Notes under the pieces: model-generated
Told to the model about the DNA's origin: nothing
The model's database searches: none
Seen by the model: only the letters and a program-made list of their open reading frames with translations
Made by a program: the position numbers and the translations under genes
Source: Rhodospirillaceae bacterium
GTDB taxonomy: Bacteria; Pseudomonadota; Alphaproteobacteria; UBA828
Length of the DNA stretch: 48,582 bases
Direction of reading: 5' to 3'
NCBI GenBank assembly: GCA_018666805.1
Contig: JABIXB010000115.1
Span: 1-48,582, forward strand
In this document: positions 8,096-16,726 of the stretch, piece by piece
How positions within the stretch are numbered: the stretch's first letter is position 1
How the letters are laid out: each line of letters begins with the position of its first letter

Positions 8096-9548
8096 GGCTA
8101 TTTTATCACTCGGCGCCTTCTGCCGTGCCGGCCTGGCCGGCCTGGTGATTGCTGCGGCGTTTGCTGCTGCCGCGAGGGCCGAGGATTCGGTGACCCTCAA
8201 TATCGATAAAACCGGGGAGGCTCTCAGCCAAACCGAGAACGCACTCGACCAGAGCCGGCGCGCCACCGCTAAGCTCGGCGCGCAAGTAACCGAGATCAGG
8301 CTGGAGGTTCTGCGTATTCGCCGTGAGCTGGTCGCTGGCGCCGCCGAAGCGCAGGATATGGAGGCGCGCATCAGCGCGCTGGAAGATAATCTGCAAGAGC
8401 TCACCCGGCGCCGTGGCGATAAACGCCAAGCCTTGGCGCGGCGCCGCGATGAGCTCACCCAAACCTTTGCCGCGCTGCAGCGTATCAGCCGCACGCCGCC
8501 CGACCTGCTGATATTCATGCCGGCATCGGTGCAGGATATTTCCCGCGCCCGGCTCCTGCTCCGCGCCGTCGCCGGAGAACTCGACACGCGCACCGCCTCG
8601 CTTGGCGATGAACTTCTCGATTTGGCGCGGATGGGCGATGAAATCTCCATCCAGCGCGAATTGATCGATATTGAGATCGGTCACCTGGAGGCACAGCGGC
8701 GGCGCCTCGGTGTTTTGTTGTCGCGCAAGACCGAGACACAGAATCGGACGGAAGCACAACATGACCGCGCCGAAACCCTGGTCAGCCGCCTGGCGGACGA
8801 AGCGGAAACCTTGCAAGACTTGTTGGGCCGGTTGGAACAGCAACGCTTTACCCGGCCGGAGCGGGAAATCGAATTATATCAGGTGCCCGCGCCCGAACAG
8901 GCTGCCAATGACGAACTTGTGCAAGAGGGTATTACGCCTGTTGAGAGCGTACGCAGCGTAACCCTACCGCTCGCACCTTTACCCGCCCCTGCCGAACAAA
9001 CGGAAAACACATCTGAAGTCATTGTCTCGCTCGCGGATGACGCGCCAGCGGTGCCGGCGACCGGCACTGACACGGACAGCGAAAACAGTGAAAACAGCGA
9101 AATCGGGCCGCTGGCGGCGCTGGCGCCGACGCGCCCGCCGGTGAGCGCTTCACGCGGCGCCTTTGCCATGCCGGCACGCGGCCAATTGGTCAGCCGTTTC
9201 GATGAAACCACGGCGCTTGGCCTCTCGACCAAGGGAATTATCATCGAGACACGGGCCAGCGCGCAAATTGTGGCGCCCTTCGATGGCCGCATCGCTTTTG
9301 CCGGCCCTTTTCGCGAATATGGCCTGCTCTTGATCATAGACCATGGCGAGGGATATCATACGCTGCTAGCAGGTATGGGACGGATCGACGCCTTGCTGGA
9401 CCAGCAAGTGCTGGCGGGTGAGCCGGTTGGCGTGATGGATTCGTCCAATAGTGATAAGCCGCGACTTTATGTAGAGTTGCGCAAGAGGGGTCATCCGATT
9501 AATCCGCTGCCATGGTTGGCGGCCGAAAGCATCAAGGTAAGTGGTTGA
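8079..9548 (+). CDS. envC: EnvC-type murein hydrolase activator (degenerate LytM domain)
   Basis: EnvC-like proteins sit in the periplasm at the division site and switch on cell-wall amidases. Residues 1-34 form a signal peptide ending ARAE; residues ~45-265 are heptad-rich coiled coil; a proline/acidic linker with a SENSENSE repeat follows; the LytM/M23 domain occupies ~365-489. The zinc motifs are lost: the HxxxD position reads TKGIIIE, and the HxH position reads LYVELRKRG. The domain is therefore non-hydrolytic, as expected for an activator. The start is a GTG inside the 3' end of gpmI. ctpA follows immediately, an order seen in many alphaproteobacteria. Confidence 0.9.
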   Translation: MRRAPKAILSLGAFCRAGLAGLVIAAAFAAAARAEDSVTLNIDKTGEALSQTENALDQSRRATAKLGAQVTEIRLEVLRIRRELVAGAAEAQDMEARISALEDNLQELTRRRGDKRQALARRRDELTQTFAALQRISRTPPDLLIFMPASVQDISRARLLLRAVAGELDTRTASLGDELLDLARMGDEISIQRELIDIEIGHLEAQRRRLGVLLSRKTETQNRTEAQHDRAETLVSRLADEAETLQDLLGRLEQQRFTRPEREIELYQVPAPEQAANDELVQEGITPVESVRSVTLPLAPLPAPAEQTENTSEVIVSLADDAPAVPATGTDTDSENSENSEIGPLAALAPTRPPVSASRGAFAMPARGQLVSRFDETTALGLSTKGIIIETRASAQIVAPFDGRIAFAGPFREYGLLLIIDHGEGYHTLLAGMGRIDALLDQQVLAGEPVGVMDSSNSDKPRLYVELRKRGHPINPLPWLAAESIKVSG

Positions 9549-9549
9549 T

Positions 9550-10869
9550 ATGCATAGTCGATTATTGGCCGGTCTGACCGGTTTGGTATTGTTTGTTTTT
9601 CCGCTCACACTGCATGCGGAAAATAATGAGACATACCGGCAATTGAATTTGTTCGGCGATGTGTTCGAGCGCGTCCGCGCCGATTATGTCGAAGAGGTGA
9701 GCGATACCGAGCTGATCGAGGCGGCGATCAATGGCATGCTGAGTTCGCTTGATCCGCATTCGCGCTACCTCAACGCCAAGAGTTTTCAGGATATGCAGAC
9801 TCAGACGCGCGGCGAGTTCGGCGGCCTCGGGATCGAAGTGACGATGGACAGTAACGGCTTCGTCAAGGTCATCACACCGATTGACGATACGCCGGCCCAG
9901 CGCGCCGGCCTGCAGCCGGGCGATTTCGTCACCCATTTGGACGGCGAGCCGATCCTCGGGCTGACATTGGCCGAAGCGGTTGAGAAAATGCGCGGCCCGA
10001 TCGATTCCGGCATTGTTCTGACCATCCAACGGCCCGGCGCCGAAGCGCCGATGGATGTCGAAATTATTCGCGCCGTAATCACCATCCGTTCGGTGCGCAC
10101 CCATATGGAAGGCGATGATGTCGCCTATGTGCGGATATCCTCCTTCTCCGAAAAGACGACGCGGGAATTGGAAGCAGCGGTCGAAAAATATTACGAGGAG
10201 TATGGTGAAACCTTGAAAGGCCTGGTGCTGGATTTGCGCAACAATCCCGGCGGTCTGTTGGATCAGGCGGTTTCGGTCTCCGATTCATTTCTCATCCAGG
10301 GTGAGATCGTCTCTACCCGCGGGCGGCGGGCGGATTCGATTCAGCGCTTCAACGCCAAATCCGGCGACCTGATCGACGGCATGCCGATGATCGTATTGAT
10401 CAATGGCGGTTCCGCCTCGGCCTCGGAGATCGTTGCCGGCGCGTTGCAGGATCATCACCGCGCGATCATCCTTGGCACCCGCTCGTTCGGCAAGGCATCG
10501 GTGCAAACCGTCATTCCGCTCGGCGGGCACGGCGCCATGCGCCTCACGACGGCGCGCTATTACACGCCGTCCGGCACATCCATTCAGGCGCGCGGCATCC
10601 ATCCCGATATCGCGGTCGAGCAGGCCAAGGTCGAGCGCGTCAACCAAGGCCGTCGCAGGAGCGAAGCAGACCTACGCGGCAGCCTGACCAACGAACAGGA
10701 TGACAAGCAGGGCGACGCAGCCGATGCACCGGCGGAAGGTGAAGCGAAGAAGACAGAACCAGCCGCAGAAAAATCTGACAAATCCACGGCGCAGGATGAT
10801 TACCAGTTGGCACGTGCCCTGGATTTGCTGCGCGGACTGCAACTATTGTCGAGTACGGTTGTTAATTAA
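9550..10869 (+). CDS. ctpA: C-terminal processing peptidase (S41 family) with PDZ domain
   Basis: CtpA-type proteases degrade or trim periplasmic proteins, including cell-wall enzymes. There is a signal peptide (LLAGLTGLVLFVFPLTLHAE), a PDZ domain around residues 75-165 (GLGIEVT, RAGLQPGDFVTHLDG) and an S41 core. The nucleophile serine is in GGSASASEIVAGAL and the general-base lysine in RSFGKASVQTV. The last ~80 residues are a charged, low-complexity tail. ATG 9550 is chosen; an in-frame GTG at 9541, overlapping the envC stop, is equally possible and adds three residues. Coupling to EnvC suggests shared control of septal peptidoglycan turnover. Confidence 0.95.
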   Translation: MHSRLLAGLTGLVLFVFPLTLHAENNETYRQLNLFGDVFERVRADYVEEVSDTELIEAAINGMLSSLDPHSRYLNAKSFQDMQTQTRGEFGGLGIEVTMDSNGFVKVITPIDDTPAQRAGLQPGDFVTHLDGEPILGLTLAEAVEKMRGPIDSGIVLTIQRPGAEAPMDVEIIRAVITIRSVRTHMEGDDVAYVRISSFSEKTTRELEAAVEKYYEEYGETLKGLVLDLRNNPGGLLDQAVSVSDSFLIQGEIVSTRGRRADSIQRFNAKSGDLIDGMPMIVLINGGSASASEIVAGALQDHHRAIILGTRSFGKASVQTVIPLGGHGAMRLTTARYYTPSGTSIQARGIHPDIAVEQAKVERVNQGRRRSEADLRGSLTNEQDDKQGDAADAPAEGEAKKTEPAAEKSDKSTAQDDYQLARALDLLRGLQLLSSTVVN

Positions 10870-10917
10870 TACCTTGGATGACAACCGTGACCGGCCGAGG
10901 AGGGTAACCTCTCCGTT

Positions 10918-12189
10918 TTGAGCGATCCGTCTGAGCAACCTCCCGAGGAACGCGGTGAAGGCCGTCCGGTAAAGCGGCGCCCGAAACGTTCCGTCAGCCC
11001 GCCGGCATTCGCTGCGGTGCTGCTTGCATTGGCTATCGGCGGGGTGTTGGCATGGCTCGCGGTGAGCGCCGATAAGTCGGCACTGCCAACCGAAGAAGCG
11101 ATAAATGCCACCCTGACCGTTGACCTGGGAGATGAAGATTCCGAGGCGCCGCCCGAGCATGAAGACGCCGAGGATGAGGCCGACAGCGCGGCTAAAAGCG
11201 AGCCTCCTCAATCGGACGAGCACGAAGCGAAGACCGAGACGGCGCATGATGCGGCCGTGCCCTCTGCCAAATCCGCCGCCGATCATGCGGCCACAGCGGA
11301 AGAAGACGAACAGCACGGCGCAAAAGAAGACACGACGGCGACGCTGAAAATTCCGCTCGTCGCGCCGCGTACCATCAAGGAAGTTGTTGCGCTGGCATTG
11401 CCGGACCCGACACTGCTACAGGAAACCAGCCGCGGCGCCTTGCCGATTATTGGCCCCGATGGCCGCGAACCGTGGCGCGAATATGGCCGTAAGATGCCGC
11501 CGGCCGGCGACATGCCGCGCCTCGCCATCATCGTGACCGGCCTTGGCCTGTCGAGCGCCGCGACCGAGACCGCAATCAAGCTCGCCAAGGAGGTCACGCT
11601 CTCCTTTACGCCTTACGGTGCTGATCTGGAAACCGACGTGGCCAAGGCGCGCGGCGCCGGCCATGAGGTATTGCTCGACCTGCCGATGGAGCCGATCTCC
11701 TATCCGGCCGATGACCCCGGCCCGCACACCCTCCTTACCTCGCTCAACCCGAGCGATAATATTGCCCGCCTCGAATGGTTGCTCGGCCGCTTTAAGGGCT
11801 ATGTCGGGGTGATCAATTTTATGGGCTCGCGCTTCACCGTCTCGCCGGAATCGCTCCGGCCCATTCTCCACGCGCTCAAGGAACGCGGCCTGATGTTTGT
11901 CGACAGCCGCTCGACCAGCAAGAGCGTGGCGGCGGGCCTGGCCAAACAGATGGGCTTGCCGCGCGCCCTCAACGACCGTTTTCTCGACCATGAACCGACG
12001 CGCGGCGCCATCGATCAGTCCTTTGCCGAGGCCGAGGGTACGGCGCGCGCGCGCGGCGTGGCGCTGGTCGTGGCGCGCCCCTTCCCGGTGACGCTGGAGC
12101 GCCTCGCAGCGTGGCTGCCGATGCTCGAATCGCGCGGCATTGAAATTATCCCGGTGACAGCGCTCGCCGATATCCAAGTCAATCGATGA
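10918..12189 (+). CDS. divergent polysaccharide deacetylase family protein
   Basis: The C-terminal ~240 residues are the divergent polysaccharide deacetylase fold (PF04748): RLAIIVTGLGLS, SFTPYG, EVLLDLPMEP, NFMGSRFT and MFVDSRST segments are characteristic. Residues ~30-52 are a single hydrophobic anchor, followed by ~100 residues of acidic/alanine-rich low complexity. The likely topology is membrane-anchored with a periplasmic catalytic domain. Its substrate is unknown; the fixed position after envC-ctpA hints at a cell-envelope role. The start is TTG 10918, with AGGAGG about 14 bases upstream, so the exact start is uncertain. The stop overlaps rppH by four bases. Confidence 0.88.
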   Translation: MSDPSEQPPEERGEGRPVKRRPKRSVSPPAFAAVLLALAIGGVLAWLAVSADKSALPTEEAINATLTVDLGDEDSEAPPEHEDAEDEADSAAKSEPPQSDEHEAKTETAHDAAVPSAKSAADHAATAEEDEQHGAKEDTTATLKIPLVAPRTIKEVVALALPDPTLLQETSRGALPIIGPDGREPWREYGRKMPPAGDMPRLAIIVTGLGLSSAATETAIKLAKEVTLSFTPYGADLETDVAKARGAGHEVLLDLPMEPISYPADDPGPHTLLTSLNPSDNIARLEWLLGRFKGYVGVINFMGSRFTVSPESLRPILHALKERGLMFVDSRSTSKSVAAGLAKQMGLPRALNDRFLDHEPTRGAIDQSFAEAEGTARARGVALVVARPFPVTLERLAAWLPMLESRGIEIIPVTALADIQVNR

Positions 12190-12668
12190 ATCAAGCGCCA
12201 GTTGAAGAGAGAGGTTACCGGCCCTGCGCCGGGATCATGCTGCTCAACCCGGCGTGCGAAGTTTGGGTCGGACGCCGGCGCGACATGACAACGCATGCCT
12301 GGCAAATGCCGCAGGGCGGCATCGACCCGGGCGAGACGGCCGAAGCAGCGGCACTGCGGGAGCTTGAGGAAGAGACCGGCATTGCCCCGGCGCTGGCCGA
12401 AATCGTCGCCGCATCGCGCGATTGGCATCAATATGATCTGCCGGCGGAGATGCTCAACAATGCCTGGGGCGGGCGCTACAAGGGGCAGCGCCAGAGATGG
12501 TATGTGATGCGCTTTTTGGGCCGGGACAGCGATATCAATATCGCTACCGACGAACCGGAATTCTCCGAATGGCGCTGGAGCCCAGCATCCGACCTGCCGC
12601 GCCATATCGTGCCTTTCAAGCGCCCGCTCTATGAAGCGCTAATCGACGAATTCGCGGCTTTTTTATAG
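12186..12668 (+). CDS. rppH: RNA pyrophosphohydrolase (Nudix)
   Basis: RppH removes pyrophosphate from 5'-triphosphate mRNA ends, starting RNase E-dependent decay; the same family hydrolyses dinucleoside polyphosphates. The start YRPCAGIMLLN and the Nudix box (GGIDPGETAEAAALRELEEETGI, given in part) are clear, as is KGQRQRWYVMRF, which separates RppH from other Nudix enzymes. The length of 160 aa is normal. It begins inside the stop of the upstream deacetylase gene (ATGA) and ends the plus-strand operon; the convergent M23 gene ends 17 bases later without an obvious terminator between them. Confidence 0.95.
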   Translation: MNQAPVEERGYRPCAGIMLLNPACEVWVGRRRDMTTHAWQMPQGGIDPGETAEAAALRELEEETGIAPALAEIVAASRDWHQYDLPAEMLNNAWGGRYKGQRQRWYVMRFLGRDSDINIATDEPEFSEWRWSPASDLPRHIVPFKRPLYEALIDEFAAFL

Positions 12669-12685
12669 CGCCGTCACGATTTGCA

Positions 12686-13726
12686 TTAACGCAGCGTAAC
12701 CTCGCGCACCGCGCCAATCAGGGCGCGGCGTTCGCCATCAATTTCGCGAAAGAGCAGATATTCACCGCGATAATCGCCGGGCGGCCAGCCCGTTGGTGTG
12801 GGCCGCAAGCGGCCGATCGACTGAAAATGCTGATGCGCCCCATTCTCCAACACCTGCTCGCTTTCCGCCACAACCGTTCCGTCCGGAGCTAGAATGCGGA
12901 AGCGCTCAACGTCTCCCGCCGAGAGGCCGAACATATCGACCCAAAAGACGAGCACCGGCGCGAGCGTGGAGAGCTCCGTCGCGCGATGGCCACCGTCGCG
13001 AACGTCGCGGCGCTCCGTAATCTGCCCGGCGAAACCGGCCAGCAGCACCGCGCCCGGAAGATAATCCAGCTTTTTCTCGGCTGCCGCCGACCATAACGGC
13101 AGACCACCGCGCGCGCACGGCTCGGATGCCGCGCCGCCGCTGAAAGGATCGACGACCTCGCCCGCATGGCGCACGCTGAAATCAAGATGCGGAAACGTGG
13201 AGTTGCCGGAAAGGCCGATCAAACCCAGCGCTTCCCCGGCACGCACGCGCTGGCCCTTCCGAACAATGATACTGCCTTTCATGAGGTGGCTATACTGCGT
13301 CTCCCAACCATCGTCATGCATCAGCACCACAGCATTGCCCGCTTCGCGGCCCTCCAAAGAACGCTCGCTCAGATCAGCGCTGATATCGGGTTCGCCGTCG
13401 CGGATGGCGCGCACCGTGCCGGCAACGGCGGCGCGCACCGCCACACCGCGGCGCATGGCGGGAAGATCGGCGAGACGAAAATCCGTTCCCTTGTGACCGT
13501 CATAGGTCAGTCCGGCGCAGCGGTAATCCGCGATGCCGACGCTCTCATCCCGGTCGACATAGAATTGGATGAAACAGTCGCGGCCGGGTTCACAAGCAAC
13601 CGGAATATCCAAAACCGGCGGTACCGCAGCGGCGCGGCCATTGTCCGCCACCACAACAGACAACAGCGCCAAGCACGACAAAGCGGCAACATAACCGATA
13701 GGCCTAACTGCCTTATGCACCGGCAT
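12686..13726 (-). CDS. M23 family metallopeptidase-like protein, secreted
   Basis: A signal peptide (residues ~8-34, ending GRAAA) precedes an M23 domain. The zinc-site motifs are GHKGTDF (H78, D82), QYSHL (H147) and FPHLDFSVR, where the usual HxH is HxD (H180, D182). Loss of the second histidine could weaken zinc binding, though Asp can ligate zinc. A C-terminal ~120 residues form an additional beta-rich domain of unknown type. The frame is open further upstream, but ATG 13726 gives a proper signal peptide and overlaps the sensor kinase stop by 14 bases. The genetic link to ChvG/ChvI suggests an envelope-stress role. Confidence 0.82.
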   Translation of the reverse strand: MPVHKAVRPIGYVAALSCLALLSVVVADNGRAAAVPPVLDIPVACEPGRDCFIQFYVDRDESVGIADYRCAGLTYDGHKGTDFRLADLPAMRRGVAVRAAVAGTVRAIRDGEPDISADLSERSLEGREAGNAVVLMHDDGWETQYSHLMKGSIIVRKGQRVRAGEALGLIGLSGNSTFPHLDFSVRHAGEVVDPFSGGAASEPCARGGLPLWSAAAEKKLDYLPGAVLLAGFAGQITERRDVRDGGHRATELSTLAPVLVFWVDMFGLSAGDVERFRILAPDGTVVAESEQVLENGAHQHFQSIGRLRPTPTGWPPGDYRGEYLLFREIDGERRALIGAVREVTLR

Positions 13727-15338
13727 CGCCTTCAGGCAAGCGAATGGTAAAACAGGCGCCACGCACCGAACCATCCGGCGCCTGGCGGTTGCGGCAGTAA
13801 ATGGCGCCGCCATGGGCATTGATGATTTGCCGCGAGATGCTGAGGCCAAGGCCCGAATGCGCGCCAAACGATTCATCCTTGGGCCTGAAGGTATGAAATC
13901 TGTCAAATATTGCTTCATACAAATCCTCGGCAACGCCCGGGCCCTGATCCTCAACATCGATATGGATGTCACCACCCGCCCGCGCGACCCGTATCTTGAT
14001 CTCACCGCCTTGCGGGCTGAACGATTGGGCATTGCTCAGTAAATTCTGAAAAACCTGCACCAGCCTGTCATCCACGCCACTGACGATAATAGGCTCCCCG
14101 TCCGCCAGATCGAGCGTGAGATGCAAACCCTCGGCCTGAACGGTGGGGCGCTGCATCTCGACCAGCATGGTCAACAGCGCACCGATATCAACAGGCTCCG
14201 CTGTGGCACGCGACATTTCCGTATCAATGCGCGACGCATCGGCGATCTCGCTCAAAAGACGGTCGAGCCGGGTCACATCCTGGGCGACGATATCAAGCAG
14301 CTTGTCGCGCTGCGCCGGGTCGCGCACGCGGCGTGCCGTCTCGACGGCGTTGCGCACCGAACTTAACGGATTTTTGATTTCATGGGCAACATCGGCGACG
14401 AAAACCTCGATCGCGTCCATGCGCACCCAGAGCGCCAGCGTCATGTCCCGAAGCGCCCGGGAGAGGCCGCCGATTTCGTCGCGCCGCGCGGTAAAGTCAG
14501 GGATTTCGCTCTGCCGCCCGCGCCCCGCACGCACACGCTCCGCCGCTTCCGCGAGGCGGCGCACCGGGCGCGTAATGGTGCCGGCAAAGTAAAGTGTGAG
14601 CAGCACGGTAATGGCGAGCGCAATGGCAAAGGCCTCAAGGATGGCAAAACGCACATCGCGCACACTGAGCGCCACATCCTCCGCCCCGCTCGATATCATC
14701 AACGCGCCCTGAATGCGGCGTAGTGGCTGCACCGGCAACGCGACCACGGCAACGAGCAAGCCCTCTTCGGTTTCACGAATGGAGCGCGCGGCCCCGCCCT
14801 CCAGGGCGCGCGCGGCTTCAGGAAAATCCGCCGCCCGGGCGTGTTCCGGCTCAGCTTGGCGCGGCATGCTGGGGTGCGGCGGCATATGCTCAACAACCCA
14901 ATCATAGACGGTAATTGCGGCCCGGCCGAGGGCGCCACCGGCGGCCGGCGGCGGCAATTCCTTGGTCTGCACTTGGGCGCCCGGCAGCAGCAGCGAATCG
15001 ACAATCAGCGCACCCTCAACATCAAACAGGCGGACCCGTGTCCCGGCCGGAATGGCCAGGCGCTGCACCAGCGGGCCGGCCAACCCGGGATCAAGCCAGC
15101 TCTTCTCGCTGCCGGCAAGCGGCACCACGCTTTCGCCGAGCGCGCCGGCGATCAATGCCCCTTCGCGCGCCAGGCCGGCCAGTTTGGTTTCGAACAAATC
15201 GCTTTGGTAGCGATCAAGATAAAGAAACCCGGCCACGACAATGGCGAGGGCGAGAACATTGATGGCGAGAATTCGTGCCGTTAAGGAGGCGGCGGGAAAT
15301 TGCCACAAGCGCGCGCGGCGCTTCGGCTTGGCCGCCAC
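13713..15338 (-). CDS. chvG: ChvG-type sensor histidine kinase
   Basis: A membrane sensor kinase with TM1 at residues ~21-40, a periplasmic domain of ~190 residues, TM2 at ~230-253, HAMP, then the DHp domain with H319 in VADVAHEIKNPLSSVRNA. The ATPase motifs are QVFQNLLSNAQ (N box), VEDQGPGV (G1) and SGLGLSIS (G2). The VAHEIKNPL wording and HAMP region match the ChvG/ExoS family, which responds to acid and envelope stress in alphaproteobacteria. The open frame runs well into the regulator gene, so the start is inferred: GTG 15338 is the first plausible initiator downstream of the chvI stop and gives 541 aa. hprK, which commonly follows chvG, is absent; an M23 gene takes its place. Confidence 0.85.
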   Translation of the reverse strand: MAAKPKRRARLWQFPAASLTARILAINVLALAIVVAGFLYLDRYQSDLFETKLAGLAREGALIAGALGESVVPLAGSEKSWLDPGLAGPLVQRLAIPAGTRVRLFDVEGALIVDSLLLPGAQVQTKELPPPAAGGALGRAAITVYDWVVEHMPPHPSMPRQAEPEHARAADFPEAARALEGGAARSIRETEEGLLVAVVALPVQPLRRIQGALMISSGAEDVALSVRDVRFAILEAFAIALAITVLLTLYFAGTITRPVRRLAEAAERVRAGRGRQSEIPDFTARRDEIGGLSRALRDMTLALWVRMDAIEVFVADVAHEIKNPLSSVRNAVETARRVRDPAQRDKLLDIVAQDVTRLDRLLSEIADASRIDTEMSRATAEPVDIGALLTMLVEMQRPTVQAEGLHLTLDLADGEPIIVSGVDDRLVQVFQNLLSNAQSFSPQGGEIKIRVARAGGDIHIDVEDQGPGVAEDLYEAIFDRFHTFRPKDESFGAHSGLGLSISRQIINAHGGAIYCRNRQAPDGSVRGACFTIRLPEGDAGA

Positions 15339-15390
15339 ACGCTCGGACGCTTCGCTGTGGTCGCGCGTCGTGCCGCTGGCGCGACGATTC

Positions 15391-16104
15391 TCAGCCTTGG
15401 TTGAATCGATAGCCGACCCCGTAGAGGGTATCGATTTGTGTGAAGGCCGGATCGACGCTGCGGAATTTTTTCCGGATGCGCTTGATGTGGCTGTCGATGG
15501 TTCTGTCGTCGACATAGGTCTGATCGTCATAAGCTGCATCCATCAATTGGTTGTGGCTTTTCACAAGGCCGGGCCTGAGCGCCAGCGATTTGAGCAGCAG
15601 GAACTCGGTTACGGTAAGGATGACTTCGGCGCCGTTCCATGTACAGGTATGCCTCGCCATATCGAGCACCAAGGCACCGCGCTCCAGCGCCGGCTCCAAT
15701 GTCTCGACGGTGGGTGAATTTGGCTCCGTTTCGTTTGGTTGCAGGTTGCGGCGCATGATAGCGCGAATCCGCTCAATCAACAGGCGCAAGGAAAATGGCT
15801 TGGATACATAATCGTCGGCGCCATGACGCAGACCCTCCAACTCATCCGCCTCCTGATCCTTGGACGTGAGAAAAATAACCGGCAGATCGCTTTGCCGGCG
15901 CAATCGGCGCAGCACCTCAAGGCCATCCATGCGTGGCATTTTGATATCGAGAATTGCCAGGTCCGGCGGGCGGCGCAGAATATCCTGCAGGCCCTCAACC
16001 GCATCGCCATGCGCGCGGACGTCAAAGCCCTCCGATTCGAGCGCGATCGTCACCGACGTGAGCAAATTTTGATCATCATCTATTACAGCAATCGTCGGGG
16101 ACAC
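15391..16104 (-). CDS. chvI: ChvI-type response regulator (OmpR family)
   Basis: A two-domain regulator: receiver residues ~4-120 with acidic pocket IDDD, phospho-acceptor D53 in [13 protein letters not shown] and the conserved Lys in YVSKPFS, then a winged-helix DNA-binding domain from ~145 ([32 protein letters not shown]). The [16 protein letters not shown] helix is close to that of ChvI. The start GTG at 16104 sits seven bases after GAGGAG; an earlier GTG at 16110 is too close to that site. The gene precedes the kinase in the same minus-strand unit. Confidence 0.9.
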   Translation of the reverse strand: MSPTIAVIDDDQNLLTSVTIALESEGFDVRAHGDAVEGLQDILRRPPDLAILDIKMPRMDGLEVLRRLRRQSDLPVIFLTSKDQEADELEGLRHGADDYVSKPFSLRLLIERIRAIMRRNLQPNETEPNSPTVETLEPALERGALVLDMARHTCTWNGAEVILTVTEFLLLKSLALRPGLVKSHNQLMDAAYDDQTYVDDRTIDSHIKRIRKKFRSVDPAFTQIDTLYGVGYRFNQG

Positions 16105-16439
16105 GGCCACGCTCCTCAAATATTCTAAAGCTCCGAGCAACTATAGAATAAATTACGGCAATTTTGCGGCGATTGGCTGAACGCCGCCACAATTGGCGAA
16201 TGACAGCAACACCTGCTTATGACGGCGATGCATCCGAAGCGGCGCGCACGACCAGGGAATCGCCATCGATCACGCGCAACACCGCCGCCTGAACAGGCCC
16301 CGGTAAATAGGTTTTTGATATTATCTTTTACTACCTGTGGGAGATAAAATCCACGTAATTAAGAATAAAACAAGAACATATTGCGCAATAGAAATTTATA
16401 CGCTGCTCAGTTAGCCCGGACTAAATCAGGAACAAATAA
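16105..16439. other. AT-rich intergenic spacer upstream of chvI
   Basis: About 335 bases with no convincing gene. The first ~80 bases form the 5' region of chvI on the minus strand, with a possible TATAGT -10 (16140-16145) but no good -35. Bases 16300-16440 are much more AT-rich than the surroundings. A weak GTGG/CCAC inverted repeat with a ten-base loop lies around 16338-16355. No RNA gene could be recognised. Confidence 0.5.
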
Positions 16440-16637
16440 TTAGAAGTCGACGCAGCGGCCGTTTTTTTCCCAGTCTCCGAAGCGGGTTGGCTCGGGGCCG
16501 TCCCGACCGCCAACTTCGCGTGGCGGCACACTGTCAGTGGCAGCGGCGGGGCTGTGCGGTTTGTCTTTTGGCGCAGCCTTTGTCTTGCCGCTTGCCGCGG
16601 CGGCGGTATTTTTCTTGTCCAGCTTGGATTGTGTCAT
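16440..16637 (-). CDS. DUF1674 / succinate dehydrogenase assembly factor 4 homologue
   Basis: A 65-residue protein whose C-terminus REVGGRDGPEPTRFGDWEKN followed by GRCVDF is the diagnostic SDHAF4/DUF1674 motif. In mitochondria SDHAF4 binds the flavinylated SdhA subunit and aids its assembly with SdhB; the bacterial version is presumed to do the same. The N-terminal half is lysine/alanine-rich and probably disordered. ATG 16637 is chosen over a longer open frame because the upstream part has no resemblance to the family. It is divergent from rsmB, a neighbourhood I recall for this family in alphaproteobacteria. No sdh genes are in the window. Confidence 0.85.
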   Translation of the reverse strand: MTQSKLDKKNTAAAASGKTKAAPKDKPHSPAAATDSVPPREVGGRDGPEPTRFGDWEKNGRCVDF

Positions 16638-16726
16638 GACCCATCCATAGCGCGCTCTTTGTTTTGCCGCCAGAGCAATTACGAAACAAGGCCACTTTTC
16701 TCGATTTATCGGTATAAGCAGGGGAC

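Noticed and set aside
10895-10912. Inverted repeat GGAGGGTAACCTCTCC as a terminator after ctpA
   Set aside because: The pairing is imperfect and there is no T-run; it more likely includes the ribosome-binding region of the next gene.
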